The position numbers and the translations under genes were made by a program. From Deltaproteobacteria bacterium (GTDB lineage Bacteria > Desulfobacterota > DSM-4660 > Desulfatiglandales > Desulfatiglandaceae), in assembly GCA_018644785.1 (NCBI GenBank), contig JABGPV010000055.1, positions 1 to 21,676 on the forward strand: 21,676 nt of DNA, given 5' to 3'. Of the stretch, positions 6,117-14,190 are shown piece by piece. Numbering within the stretch: the first letter of the stretch is position 1; each line of letters opens with the position of its first letter. The notes beneath the pieces were generated by a model that had not been told where the DNA came from, made no database searches, and saw nothing but the letters and a program-made list of their open reading frames with translations.

Positions 6117-6796
6117 ATAAAATGGCCCAAAACAATTTTGAAGCGCTTAATGAAAAATAAATCTCCCAAATATGCTACGGGCCTCGGTAGAAATCTCTAT
6201 CTGAAATTTGCTGTCGATAGATGTGTTTCCTGGTTATTATTGATGTTGACAAGTCCGCTGATCACGTTCATTGCTTACTGCATGTGGATCGAAGGGCTTT
6301 TTTTTAAAGATTCCAGGGGGCCGGTATTCTATCGCGAAAAAAGAATATCCCGGGGAAAACCCTTTACTTTATACAAGTTCAGGGTATTAACGGCCTCAGC
6401 ACTTCAAAAAGTAGCGAAGGAAGATTCCGTATGTTTTTTCAATTTGAAAAGAAAAATACAACGGTAATGGGGAAAATCCTGATTCAGTGTTACCTTGATG
6501 AAATGCCACAACTGCTGAATATTTTTCTGGGGCAAATGAGCTTTGTGGGTCCCAGGCCGCGCGTCCCGCCCATTTATGAGGAAGACGTGGCGGAGGGGTA
6601 TAGTGCTCTAAAGTTTCTCAAGGGGGGCATTACCGGTCCCTCCCAGCTGGCAAAAGGCATGGTAAAAAACGGACTTCCGCTCAGCGAGGAATATTTGGGC
6701 ATATGCAATTCATATGGGCCGATAAAGCTTCTTAAATATGATCTTGGGATTATGTGGAGGTCGGTTTTTAAGTTGATGAAGGCCGAGGGGTTGTGA
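6108..6796 (+). pseudogene. Sugar transferase (phosphoglycosyl transferase), split by a -1 frame change
   Basis: Two overlapping frames together make one bacterial sugar transferase (PF02397-like). Frame one (6108-6467) has FAVDRCVSWLLLMLTSPLI, a membrane segment, then GPVFYREKRISRGKPFTLYKF. Frame two (6431-6796) has YLDEMPQLLNIFLGQMSFVGPRPRVPP, with the catalytic Asp-Glu pair (DEMPQ) and the GPRPR motif, and the usual C-terminal part. Frame two is -1 relative to frame one, and the heptamer T TTT TTC (6434-6440, in-frame codons TGT TTT TTC) is at the junction. It is either a disabled gene, a sequencing error at a T run, or programmed -1 frameshifting. Frame one starts at ATG 6108 without a ribosome site; ATG 6150 is an alternative. 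The enzyme would transfer a sugar phosphate to undecaprenyl phosphate in polysaccharide synthesis. Confidence 0.75.
6434..6440 (+). other. Candidate -1 slippery heptamer T TTT TTC
   Basis: The in-frame codons TGT TTT TTC contain X XXY YYZ with T TTT TTC. Slipping back by one base puts the ribosome into precisely the frame that encodes the rest of the transferase. No clear downstream pseudoknot was worked out. Confidence 0.4.
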
Positions 6797-6801
6797 TTTT
6801 T

Positions 6802-8196
6802 CTATCGCGCGCCCTGCCCGAAAAGTACGACCCCAATGGTTTTGAGGACGATCTTGGCGTCAAGGAACAGCGACATGTTCTTGATGTAAAAGATATCGTA
6901 CTCCAATTTTTTCAATGAATCCTCGACTGATGCACCGTAGTGATAGTTGACCTGGGCCCATCCCGTGATGCCGGGGCTCACGGAATGGCGTATTCCGTAA
7001 TAGGGGATCTCTGCTTCCAACTGCCGTACAAATTCAGGACGTTCCGGCCTGGGGCCAATGAGACTCATGTCACCCAGAAATACATTATAAATCTGGGGCA
7101 ACTCATCGATGCGGAGGATGCGAATGATGCGCCCCACCCGTGTTGTCCTGGGGTCTTCCTTGGATGCCCACTGCGCCCCGTTTTCTTCAGCATCCTGGCT
7201 CATGGAACGGAATTTCCAGGCCGTAAAAAGCTTTCCGCCTTTACCAACCCGTTGTTGTCTGAAAAAAATGGGCCCCGGGGAGTCAATCCGAATGGTCAGA
7301 ACGGTCAACATTATGACGGGTAGGGACAACAGGAGCAACAAACCGGATATCCCGAAATCAACCAGGCGTTTGACTTTTTGAACGTATGGCTTGGTAACGA
7401 GATTGAAACCGTCCGTAAAAACCAGCCAGTCGTCCCGGATATGCTCGACCGGTACAGTTCCGGTGATATCTTCAAAGACGCTGGGCATATCCTTGATGGT
7501 CATTCCTTCCAGCCTTGCATCGAGGATGGCTTTGATCAGTTCTTTGGGTCTCTCTTTTGTGATGGCTAGAAATGAGGTTGCAGCCCCTGTTTCTTTTCCT
7601 ATTTCTTCTAACTGAGACGTTTTTCCTCTAACCGGCAGACCGTCAATCACCCGGCCAATTTTTTGAGGGTCGTCATCCAGAAAACCCACAGCCTCATAGG
7701 GTGAATGGGCCATCCGCAACAGCTGGTGCAAAGCAGTACCGCTCTCGCCGGCCCCCAGTATGAGCACTTTCTCCTTACCGGAAGTGATTGGATTAATACG
7801 GAAAAGAACCTTTCGCCACCCGAAGCCAAAACACCATATCAACAGCATCTGAATCAGAAAAATGCCGCGCCCGAATTCCCAGTAGGGCAATGAATAAAAG
7901 AGAAAGGCCAGGAGAACCCCTGCTACCACTACAGCGGCGGTGGTCCTGGCAGCGGTTTCCCGTGAAGACGCCGGGCGGTAAACATCGAAGAGGTTAAAGA
8001 CATAGAACGTGGTGAGGTACAATAGAAGGGTGAAAGTGGCGGCGCCGGTATGGACTGTGAAAATATCATGGGAAGGTTCGCCGGGTGCAAATCTAATCCA
8101 GGCTGACAGCTGGGTTGCGAGCATTATCAGGGCGACGTCCCCGACTAACAAAAGGGTACGGTTCCAGGTTGTCTGTCGCATTCCCAGGAATTTCAT
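6802..8196 (-). CDS. Exopolysaccharide polyprenyl glycosylphosphotransferase (EpsB/PEP-CTERM type)
   Basis: The 464-residue product has several N-terminal membrane segments (about residues 13-130), a Rossmann-like CoA-binding domain with VLILGAGESG (144-153) and a C-terminal phosphoglycosyl transferase domain. The latter shows a membrane segment (LVDFGISGLLLLLSLPVIML), PGPIFFRQQRVGKGGK, the catalytic RIDELPQIYNVFLGDMSLIG and GPRPERPEF, then SPGITGWAQVNY. It ends KTIGVVLFGQGAR, characteristic of the sugar transferases of the TIGR03013 type linked with exosortase/PEP-CTERM loci. It would transfer a sugar phosphate to undecaprenyl phosphate at the inner membrane and start EPS repeat-unit assembly. 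The partner glycosyltransferases are not in this window. It converges with the split transferase, 5 bases apart. Confidence 0.9.
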   Translation of the reverse strand: MKFLGMRQTTWNRTLLLVGDVALIMLATQLSAWIRFAPGEPSHDIFTVHTGAATFTLLLYLTTFYVFNLFDVYRPASSRETAARTTAAVVVAGVLLAFLFYSLPYWEFGRGIFLIQMLLIWCFGFGWRKVLFRINPITSGKEKVLILGAGESGTALHQLLRMAHSPYEAVGFLDDDPQKIGRVIDGLPVRGKTSQLEEIGKETGAATSFLAITKERPKELIKAILDARLEGMTIKDMPSVFEDITGTVPVEHIRDDWLVFTDGFNLVTKPYVQKVKRLVDFGISGLLLLLSLPVIMLTVLTIRIDSPGPIFFRQQRVGKGGKLFTAWKFRSMSQDAEENGAQWASKEDPRTTRVGRIIRILRIDELPQIYNVFLGDMSLIGPRPERPEFVRQLEAEIPYYGIRHSVSPGITGWAQVNYHYGASVEDSLKKLEYDIFYIKNMSLFLDAKIVLKTIGVVLFGQGAR

Positions 8197-8318
8197 GTCT
8201 TATATTTGCTGGCGGTTTTGCTGTTCAAATGTCATTCACATACCGTATCCTAAAAAAATCAGTATTCCTGGTAGAAAATAGCCTGTAAAACATAATTCGT
8301 CAAAGAAATTCTGAAAAG

Positions 8319-8354
8319 ACTGCCCATTGCCGAGGCCCTAAGGCAATGGGCAGT
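8319..8354 (-). terminator. Rho-independent terminator of clpB
   Basis: A perfect 13-bp stem (8319-8331 and 8342-8354) with a 10-base loop lies just beyond the clpB stop. On the minus strand it is followed by CTTTTC. On the plus strand it is followed by TCTGTTTTT, so it could act in both directions. Confidence 0.85.
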
Positions 8355-8361
8355 TCTGTTT

Positions 8362-10944
8362 TTACGAGAAGGTGATTTGTCCGTCTTTAATATCCGCAGC
8401 AATCTGATCCCCTTCTTTGACCGATCCCTCAAGAATTTTCATGGCCAGGGGGTCCTGGATGTAATGCTGAATGGCCCGTTTCAGCGGGCGAGCCCCGTAA
8501 ACAGGATCAAACCCGGTCTCCGCCAGGAACGTTTCGGCCGCATCTGTCAACTTCAGATTAATTTTATTGGCTTCAAGGCGTTTGCTTAAGAGCCCGATCT
8601 GGATCCCCACGATTTTCTTGATCTCCTCGGGGCCCAGGGAATTAAAGGTAACGATTTCATCGATGCGGTTTAAAAACTCAGGCTTGAAGGTGGCCCGAAG
8701 GATTTCCATGACCGCCTTTTCCATCTCTTCGCTGCTTTTTCCCTGCATCTCCTGAATGATCTGGCTGCCCACGTTTGAGGTCATGATCAGCACGGTGTTT
8801 TTAAAATCCACTGTCCGCCCCTTGCCGTCGGTCATACGCCCGTCATCCAAAATCTGAAGGAGCGCATTAAAGACGTCGGGATGGGCTTTTTCGATTTCAT
8901 CAAAGAGGACCACAGAGTACGGGTGCCGCCGAATGGCCTCGGTGAGATAGCCCCCTTCCTCGTAGCCTACGTAACCCGGGGGCGCACCAATCAATCTCGC
9001 CACCGAGTGTTTCTCCATGTATTCACTCATGTCCACGCGAACCATATACTGCTCATCGTCAAAGAGGAACTGCGCCAGGGTTCGGGCGAGCTCCGTTTTG
9101 CCCACACCGGTAGGCCCCAGAAAAATAAAGGACCCGATGGGCCGGTTGGGATCCTGAAGCCCGGAACGGGCACGGCGCACCGCATTGGCCACGGCATCGA
9201 TGGCCTTCAGCTGGCCCACGACCCGCTTTGAAAGCCGCTCCTCCATCTTCAGCAGTTTTTCCTTTTCTCCCTCCATCATCCGCGATATGGGGATTCCGGT
9301 CCATTTCGCCACCACTTCGGCAATATCCTCACTGTCCACTTCTTCCTTGAGCATTTTCTGCCCGCTCTGGAGTTCCTCAAGCTTCCTGTTTTCTTCTTCC
9401 AGGGTCTTTTCCAGCTCGGCCTGCTGCCCGTATTTCAATTGGGCTGCCAGGGCGAGATCCCCGTCCCGTTCGGCAATCTGAGCTTCGGATCTGGTTTTTT
9501 CCATCTGTTCCTTGATGCTCTGAATCCTGTGGATGGCCTCTTTCTCTTTCTTCCAGTGTTGGGTCATCACCTCGGTCTGAGATTTCAAATCTTTCAACTC
9601 GTCCTTGATCTTCTGGCGACGCTCCTTTGAGGCCTTATCCCTTTCTTTTTTTAGCGCCTCATTTTCGATTTCCAGTTGTGTAATCTTCCGCTGCATATTG
9701 TCGATCTCAGCGGGCATGCTGTCGATTTCAATACGCAGCCGGCTGGTGGCCTCATCAATCAAATCGATGGCTTTATCCGGCAAGAAACGGTCCGTGATAT
9801 ACCGGTTTGAAAGCGTTGCTGCCGCCACCAGGGCCGAATCCTTGATACGAACCCCGTGATGCACTTCATATTTTTCTTTCAATCCTCGAAGAATGGAGAT
9901 GGTATCTTCCACGGTGGGTTCTTCCACCATGATGGGCTGAAACCGCCGCTCGAAAGCCGCATCCTTTTCAATGTATTTCCTGTATTCTTTGATGGTGGTA
10001 GCACCCACGCACCGCAGTTCCCCTCGGGCGAGTGCCGGTTTCAACATGTTGGAGGCATCCACTGCCCCTTCAGCGGCCCCCGCACCCACCAGGGTATGCA
10101 TCTCATCGATGAAAAGGACAATCTGCCCTTGCGCATCTGTCACTTCCTTGAGTACGGCTTTTAAGCGGTCCTCAAATTCTCCCCGGTACTTGGCACCGGC
10201 GATCAGAGCCCCCATGTCCAGGGCCACCACCCGTTTATCTTTGAGGGTTTCCGGAACATCACCCTGAATGATGCGCTGGGCAAGCCCTTCCACAATGGCG
10301 GTTTTTCCCACCCCGGGTTCCCCGATGAGCACGGGATTGTTCTTGGTCCTTCGGCTCAAAACCTGCATAATCCTTCGAATTTCATCATCTCTTCCGATGA
10401 CCGGGTCCAGTTTTCCCTTTGAAGCAATGGCCGTAAGATCCGTACAGAACCGTTCAAGGGCCTGATATTTATCTTCCGGGTTCTGGTCCGTAATGCGCTG
10501 TCCGCCTCGAATATCCACCAGGGCCTTCAAGATGGCGTCACGGGTGACGCCTGCGGCCGCCAGCAGACGAGCCGCTTCGCCCCGTTTTTCCTCGGTTGCC
10601 GCCAGCAGGATATGCTCAAGGCTCACGAACTCGTCTTTGACCTGTTCAGCCTCGGCAAAAGCGCGGTCCAACATGGCCTTGGCGTTTTGAGACAGGTGGG
10701 CCTGGCCGTACCCTCCACCGGATATCTTCGGCAGCTTTTCAAGCGCCGCTTCAAAAGCACCTGCCAGCTGATTTTGATCTGCACCGATTTTGCCCAGCAA
10801 AGGGGGAATGACCCCTTCCTTCTGGTCAAGGATGGCCCTGACAATATGTTCGGGTTCTATCTGCTGATGGCCGAATCGTTCGGCCAGTTGCTGAGCATTT
10901 TGAATGGTTTCCTGTGCTTTTAGTGTAAATTTATCGAATCTCAT
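8362..10944 (-). CDS. clpB: ATP-dependent disaggregase ClpB
   Basis: The 860-residue product is a full-length ClpB. It has a Clp N-domain (about 1-145), the first AAA domain with Walker A GEPGVGKT (208-215) and Walker B ending D280-E281, the coiled-coil middle domain (about 410-530), and the second AAA domain with GPTGVGKT (610-617), [13 protein letters not shown] (DE at 682-683) and the pore segment GYVGYEEGG. The length and two-ring layout match the hexameric chaperone that, with DnaK, pulls proteins out of aggregates in the cytoplasm. A strong ribosome site (AGGAGG) is followed by the ATG after AATTAAATT. A single gene with its own promoter and terminator; heat regulation is expected, but no sigma-32 box was recognised. 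Confidence 0.98.
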   Translation of the reverse strand: MRFDKFTLKAQETIQNAQQLAERFGHQQIEPEHIVRAILDQKEGVIPPLLGKIGADQNQLAGAFEAALEKLPKISGGGYGQAHLSQNAKAMLDRAFAEAEQVKDEFVSLEHILLAATEEKRGEAARLLAAAGVTRDAILKALVDIRGGQRITDQNPEDKYQALERFCTDLTAIASKGKLDPVIGRDDEIRRIMQVLSRRTKNNPVLIGEPGVGKTAIVEGLAQRIIQGDVPETLKDKRVVALDMGALIAGAKYRGEFEDRLKAVLKEVTDAQGQIVLFIDEMHTLVGAGAAEGAVDASNMLKPALARGELRCVGATTIKEYRKYIEKDAAFERRFQPIMVEEPTVEDTISILRGLKEKYEVHHGVRIKDSALVAAATLSNRYITDRFLPDKAIDLIDEATSRLRIEIDSMPAEIDNMQRKITQLEIENEALKKERDKASKERRQKIKDELKDLKSQTEVMTQHWKKEKEAIHRIQSIKEQMEKTRSEAQIAERDGDLALAAQLKYGQQAELEKTLEEENRKLEELQSGQKMLKEEVDSEDIAEVVAKWTGIPISRMMEGEKEKLLKMEERLSKRVVGQLKAIDAVANAVRRARSGLQDPNRPIGSFIFLGPTGVGKTELARTLAQFLFDDEQYMVRVDMSEYMEKHSVARLIGAPPGYVGYEEGGYLTEAIRRHPYSVVLFDEIEKAHPDVFNALLQILDDGRMTDGKGRTVDFKNTVLIMTSNVGSQIIQEMQGKSSEEMEKAVMEILRATFKPEFLNRIDEIVTFNSLGPEEIKKIVGIQIGLLSKRLEANKINLKLTDAAETFLAETGFDPVYGARPLKRAIQHYIQDPLAMKILEGSVKEGDQIAADIKDGQITFS

Positions 10945-11072
10945 AATTTAATTCCTCCTGTAACGATTTTGAGAAGGATAATTTTTCTTCACAAAATGAT
11001 TCAAATTCATGCAAATTACTACAACCTCTCTTTTGGAGAGGCTGTTTAGAACTATTTAGGTTAACATTCATA

Positions 11073-11101
11073 AATTTAATTTCTATAAGAGAAGATGTCA
11101 A
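11073..11101 (-). promoter_or_regulatory. Candidate promoter of clpB
   Basis: On the minus strand a perfect TTGACA (11096-11101) is followed after 17 bases by TAAATT (11073-11078), a 4/6 match to the -10 consensus. This gives a leader of about 120 bases before clpB. The leader includes a small hairpin (CCTCTC/GAGAGG, 11026-11042). AT-rich surroundings make the -10 box uncertain. Confidence 0.4.
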
Positions 11102-11127
11102 GATTTCTACTTGAATCCATTCCTCTG

Positions 11128-11156
11128 TTGACATCAATAGTTGCATTTGCTAAAAA
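11128..11156 (+). promoter_or_regulatory. Candidate promoter of the HdrD-like gene
   Basis: A perfect TTGACA (11128-11133), 17 bases, then TAAAAA (11151-11156), a 4/6 -10 match. It stands back to back with the clpB promoter, 26 bases between the two -35 boxes. A second -10-like word, TATAAA (11200-11205), lacks a good -35. Confidence 0.4.
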
Positions 11157-11231
11157 AATCCGACTGTTTTGAACCCTTTCTTTCCGAACAATTGAATGCT
11201 ATAAATTTTGCTGAAAGGAGCACCATTATTA

Positions 11232-12380
11232 ATGGAAGCATTAACCCCGTTTTATGAAGTAAATGAAGCCCTCGTCGCCATGGGGGCGGAAAAACTGAAC
11301 CTTTGCATGCAGTGCGGCATGTGCGCGGGATCGTGTCCCTGGCGTATCGTTGACGGACCCTTTAATATTCGAAAATTGATCCGAATGGCCCAGTTGGGCG
11401 TTGAAGGGTACGAATCGGATGACATTCTTTACGGCTGCACCACTTGCAACACCTGCGTTTTGAAATGCCCTCGCGGTGTGACCATCATCGATGTGGTCAA
11501 AGCCATGAGGGGTATGATGGCCGAGGCGGGTACCATCCCCGGAGTATTGAAGACCGCCACGGGAAGCGTGCACAGCAATGGCAATCCCTGGTCCGAGCCC
11601 AGGGAGAACAGGACCGCCTGGATGGAAGGCCTGGATGTGCCGGTGTTTGATGAAAACACCGAATATCTCCTGTTCGTCTGTTGCACTTCCGCCTATGATC
11701 CCAGAGGTCAGAAAGTCGCCCAGGCTATGGTCAAGGTGCTTACGGCTGCCGGCGTCAGTTTTGGAGTCCTTGGCGAAGAAGAGAGCTGTTGCGCAGAATC
11801 GGTTCGAAAGATCGGCGATGAAGAACTTTTCATGAACATGGCGCAAAAGAACATCAAGTTGTACCAGGACAAAGGCGTCAAGAAGATCATCACCACTTCG
11901 CCGCACTGTTACCATACCTATACCCAGGAGTACCCGGAGTTTGGCGGCGAATTTGAAGTGGTTCATTATACTCAGCTTCTGGCGGAACTGATCGAGAAGG
12001 GAACGGTGAAACTGTCCAAAACCCTGGATAAAAAGGTTGCCTACCATGACCCCTGCTACCTGGGCCGGCACAGCGAAGTGTATGATGAACCCAGGGCGTT
12101 GATCAACGCCGCCACGGGTGACAATCTGGTGGAAATGGAACGGAGCCGGGAAAAAAGCCTGTGCTGCGGCGCCGGAGGTGGACGACTCTGGATGGAAACA
12201 CCCCCGGAATGGCGTTTTTCCGACCTGAGGATACACGAGGCCATTGAAACCGGTGCAACTATTCTGGCCACGGCATGTCCTTACTGCATCTCCATGCTGG
12301 AAGACAGCCGAAAGACCGTCAACAAGGAAGACGAGATCGAGATCAAGGACGTCTCCGAGCTTATTGCCGAGGCGTTGTAA
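11232..12380 (+). CDS. HdrD/GlpC-like iron-sulfur oxidoreductase with two CCG domains
   Basis: The start is ATG 11232; an AAGGAG lies about 12 bases before it. The 382-residue product has two N-terminal [4Fe-4S] motifs: CMQCGMCAGSCP (C25, C28, C31, C35) and CTTCNTCVLKCP (C69, C72, C75, C79). Two CCG domains follow: VCCTSAYD, ESCCAES, SPHCYHTY in the first, and YHDPCYLGRH, LCCGAGGG, ATACPYCISM in the second. This layout matches HdrD-type subunits of heterodisulfide reductase and relatives in sulfate reducers that pass electrons between quinones, flavoproteins or thiols. It is a soluble, probably membrane-associated, redox protein. There is no HdrE, flavoprotein or other partner gene beside it, so the electron donor and acceptor are unknown. 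Confidence 0.88.
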   Translation: MEALTPFYEVNEALVAMGAEKLNLCMQCGMCAGSCPWRIVDGPFNIRKLIRMAQLGVEGYESDDILYGCTTCNTCVLKCPRGVTIIDVVKAMRGMMAEAGTIPGVLKTATGSVHSNGNPWSEPRENRTAWMEGLDVPVFDENTEYLLFVCCTSAYDPRGQKVAQAMVKVLTAAGVSFGVLGEEESCCAESVRKIGDEELFMNMAQKNIKLYQDKGVKKIITTSPHCYHTYTQEYPEFGGEFEVVHYTQLLAELIEKGTVKLSKTLDKKVAYHDPCYLGRHSEVYDEPRALINAATGDNLVEMERSREKSLCCGAGGGRLWMETPPEWRFSDLRIHEAIETGATILATACPYCISMLEDSRKTVNKEDEIEIKDVSELIAEAL

Positions 12381-12400
12381 CAAACAGGTATTTTGAGATC

Positions 12401-12432
12401 AAAAAGCCCTGCCCCGCCGGGCAGGGCTTTTT
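12401..12432 (+). terminator. Rho-independent terminator after the HdrD-like gene
   Basis: A perfect 14-bp stem (12401-12414 and 12419-12432) with loop CGCC, GC-rich, ends in a run of five T and mirrors a run of A at its start, so it may work in both directions. It isolates the HdrD-like gene from larC downstream. Confidence 0.92.
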
Positions 12433-12463
12433 GTGCTTCTGGCCCCTATTTTTTGAGTGTTCT

Positions 12464-13660
12464 ATGAAAACAGCCTATCTGGATTGCTTTTCCGGTTTAA
12501 GCGGGGATATGTTTCTGGGTTCCCTTCTGGACGCGGGACTCTCCTTTGACCAATTGAAACAGTGCCTTCAAACCCTGCCTTTTCATGGGTACGAACTTGA
12601 GCTAAGGCGAGAGACGCGAAACCAGATCTCAGGTGCGCGGTTTATGGTTCATCTGGATGAAGGTCATTATAAAGAGCATGGGCACAAAAAACATGGGCAT
12701 AAAAATAGAGACCTGAAAGCCATAAGCGAGGTCATAGGCCAGGGCGATTTGACAGATTCCGTCAAGAAAAAATCAATGGCGATTTTTGAATCCCTGGCCC
12801 GCGTCGAAGGCCATATCCACAACTTGCCCCCTGATCAGGTCCACTTTCACGAAGTGGGGGCCGTTGACTCCATCATCGATATTGTGGGTGCGGTGTATGC
12901 CCTCGAAATCCTGGGGATTGAACGCCTGGTGGTTTCCCCCCTACCCCTGGGATCGGGCTTTGTCAAGACGGCCCACGGCAGAATCCCTGTTCCTGCACCG
13001 GCCACCCTGGCGCTTTTAAAGGGGGTCCCGGTATTGAATTCAGGCGTTCAACAGGAAATGGTCACGCCCACGGGGGCGGCGCTTGCCACCGGACTGGCCG
13101 CGTCTTTTGGTCCCATGCCCCCCATGGTGGTTCAAAATGTCGGTTACGGGGTCGGTTCACGGGAATTGCGGGATCGCCCGAACCTGCTTCGCATCATCAT
13201 CGGTCATGAGGAACATGGAAAGCAAACGGATACGGTGGTGGTTCTTGAAACGAACCTGGATGATATGCGCCCGGAAGGCCTGGGTTATCTCATGGAACGG
13301 CTGTTGGAAGCGGGCGCTCTGGATGTGGTTTTTTTACCCGCCCAGATGAAGAAAAACCGCCCCGGGGTACAGGTTCAAGTGATCGGAAGCCCGGAGCAGA
13401 AAGACCGTTTGATGGAAATCATGGTTCAGGAAACCACCACCCTGGGCATCCGCTTTCGTTACAGCCGGCGCATGGTCCTTGAAAGAAATCAGGAGACAGT
13501 GGAGAGTCCGTGGGGGGGAATAACCGTCAAACGTGTGATTCAGGAAAAATCCTCCCGCCTGGTACCGGAATATGACGTCTGCAGGGAAATTGCGCTGAAA
13601 AATAAAATCCCACTACGAGATATCTACCAGTGGATAGAGAGCCTGAATTGTAAAGGATGA
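12464..13660 (+). CDS. larC: Nickel pincer cofactor biosynthesis protein LarC
   Basis: The start is ATG 12464 (MKTAYLDCFSGLSGDMFLG); a longer frame upstream would run through the terminator and the preceding gene. The 398-residue product is a LarC (former DUF111): N-terminal DCFSGLSGDM, HFHEVGAVDSIIDIVGA, TPTGAAL and the C-terminal half with LETNLDDMRPE and EKSSRLVPEYD. LarC is a CTP-dependent enzyme that inserts nickel into the pincer cofactor of lactate racemase and relatives. In lactobacilli the two halves are joined by frameshifting; here they are one continuous frame. A His-rich stretch (H68, H72, H74, H77, H79) between GHYK and HGHK may hold nickel. The other Lar genes are not in the window. 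pgpA follows one base later. Confidence 0.93.
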   Translation: MKTAYLDCFSGLSGDMFLGSLLDAGLSFDQLKQCLQTLPFHGYELELRRETRNQISGARFMVHLDEGHYKEHGHKKHGHKNRDLKAISEVIGQGDLTDSVKKKSMAIFESLARVEGHIHNLPPDQVHFHEVGAVDSIIDIVGAVYALEILGIERLVVSPLPLGSGFVKTAHGRIPVPAPATLALLKGVPVLNSGVQQEMVTPTGAALATGLAASFGPMPPMVVQNVGYGVGSRELRDRPNLLRIIIGHEEHGKQTDTVVVLETNLDDMRPEGLGYLMERLLEAGALDVVFLPAQMKKNRPGVQVQVIGSPEQKDRLMEIMVQETTTLGIRFRYSRRMVLERNQETVESPWGGITVKRVIQEKSSRLVPEYDVCREIALKNKIPLRDIYQWIESLNCKG

Positions 13661-13661
13661 A

Positions 13662-14174
13662 ATGCCGGAAACCGAATCTGAACATTTGGGAATCTCTGCC
13701 GTTTTCAGGCAGACCGGCATTTATGGAAAAACGGCGCTGATCCTGGGCACCTGGTTTGGATCCGGGCTTTCACCTGTTGCATCGGGAACTTTCGGCACCC
13801 TGGCAGCCGCTCCTCTGGTGGCATTGTCAGGGATTTTTTCGCCCTTGTCAAGCGTGCTGATCTTGATGATCATGACCCTGGTCGCCATCTGGGCTTCACA
13901 GGTGGTCCACAACCTGCTAAATAGGGTGGACCCGTCGGAAGTGGTGATCGATGAGGTGGCCGGTTTTCTTCTGACCATGTTGTGGGTTCCCCTTTCATGG
14001 GGAACGCTGCTGGCCGGTTTTCTTCTATTTCGGCTTTTCGACATCTGGAAACCCTGGCCTGCCGAACCGGCGGAAAGACTCCATGGGGGCTTAGGAATTG
14101 TTCTGGATGATCTGGTGGCCGGCCTGTATGCGAACCTGGGCCTGAGGTTTATCCTGCTTTTTGCGTCTTTTTGA
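13662..14174 (+). CDS. pgpA: Phosphatidylglycerophosphatase A
   Basis: The 170-residue product carries the PgpA signatures GSGLSPVASGTFGTLAA, DPSEVVIDEVAGFLLTM, FRLFDIWKPWPA and GIVLDDLVAGLYANL, with four hydrophobic segments. It removes phosphate from phosphatidylglycerophosphate at the inner membrane to give phosphatidylglycerol. The ATG lies one base after the larC stop, with AAAGGA (13653-13658) as ribosome site, so it is probably translated with larC. The cinA gene follows after 16 bases. Length is near the family norm. Confidence 0.95.
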   Translation: MPETESEHLGISAVFRQTGIYGKTALILGTWFGSGLSPVASGTFGTLAAAPLVALSGIFSPLSSVLILMIMTLVAIWASQVVHNLLNRVDPSEVVIDEVAGFLLTMLWVPLSWGTLLAGFLLFRLFDIWKPWPAEPAERLHGGLGIVLDDLVAGLYANLGLRFILLFASF

Positions 14175-14190
14175 TTTTTTAGGAAATGTT

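Noticed and set aside
10931..11146. 71-codon minus-strand frame upstream of clpB ending inside the clpB start
   Set aside because: It crosses the candidate promoter and the ribosome site of clpB, has no recognisable domain or ribosome site, and most likely is chance.
11241..12383. 380-codon minus-strand frame opposite the HdrD-like gene
   Set aside because: It is a shadow; the plus frame has all the cysteine motifs of the family.
12275..12463. Longer N-terminus for LarC from 12275
   Set aside because: It would start inside the preceding gene and read through a strong terminator; the family N-terminus begins at ATG 12464.
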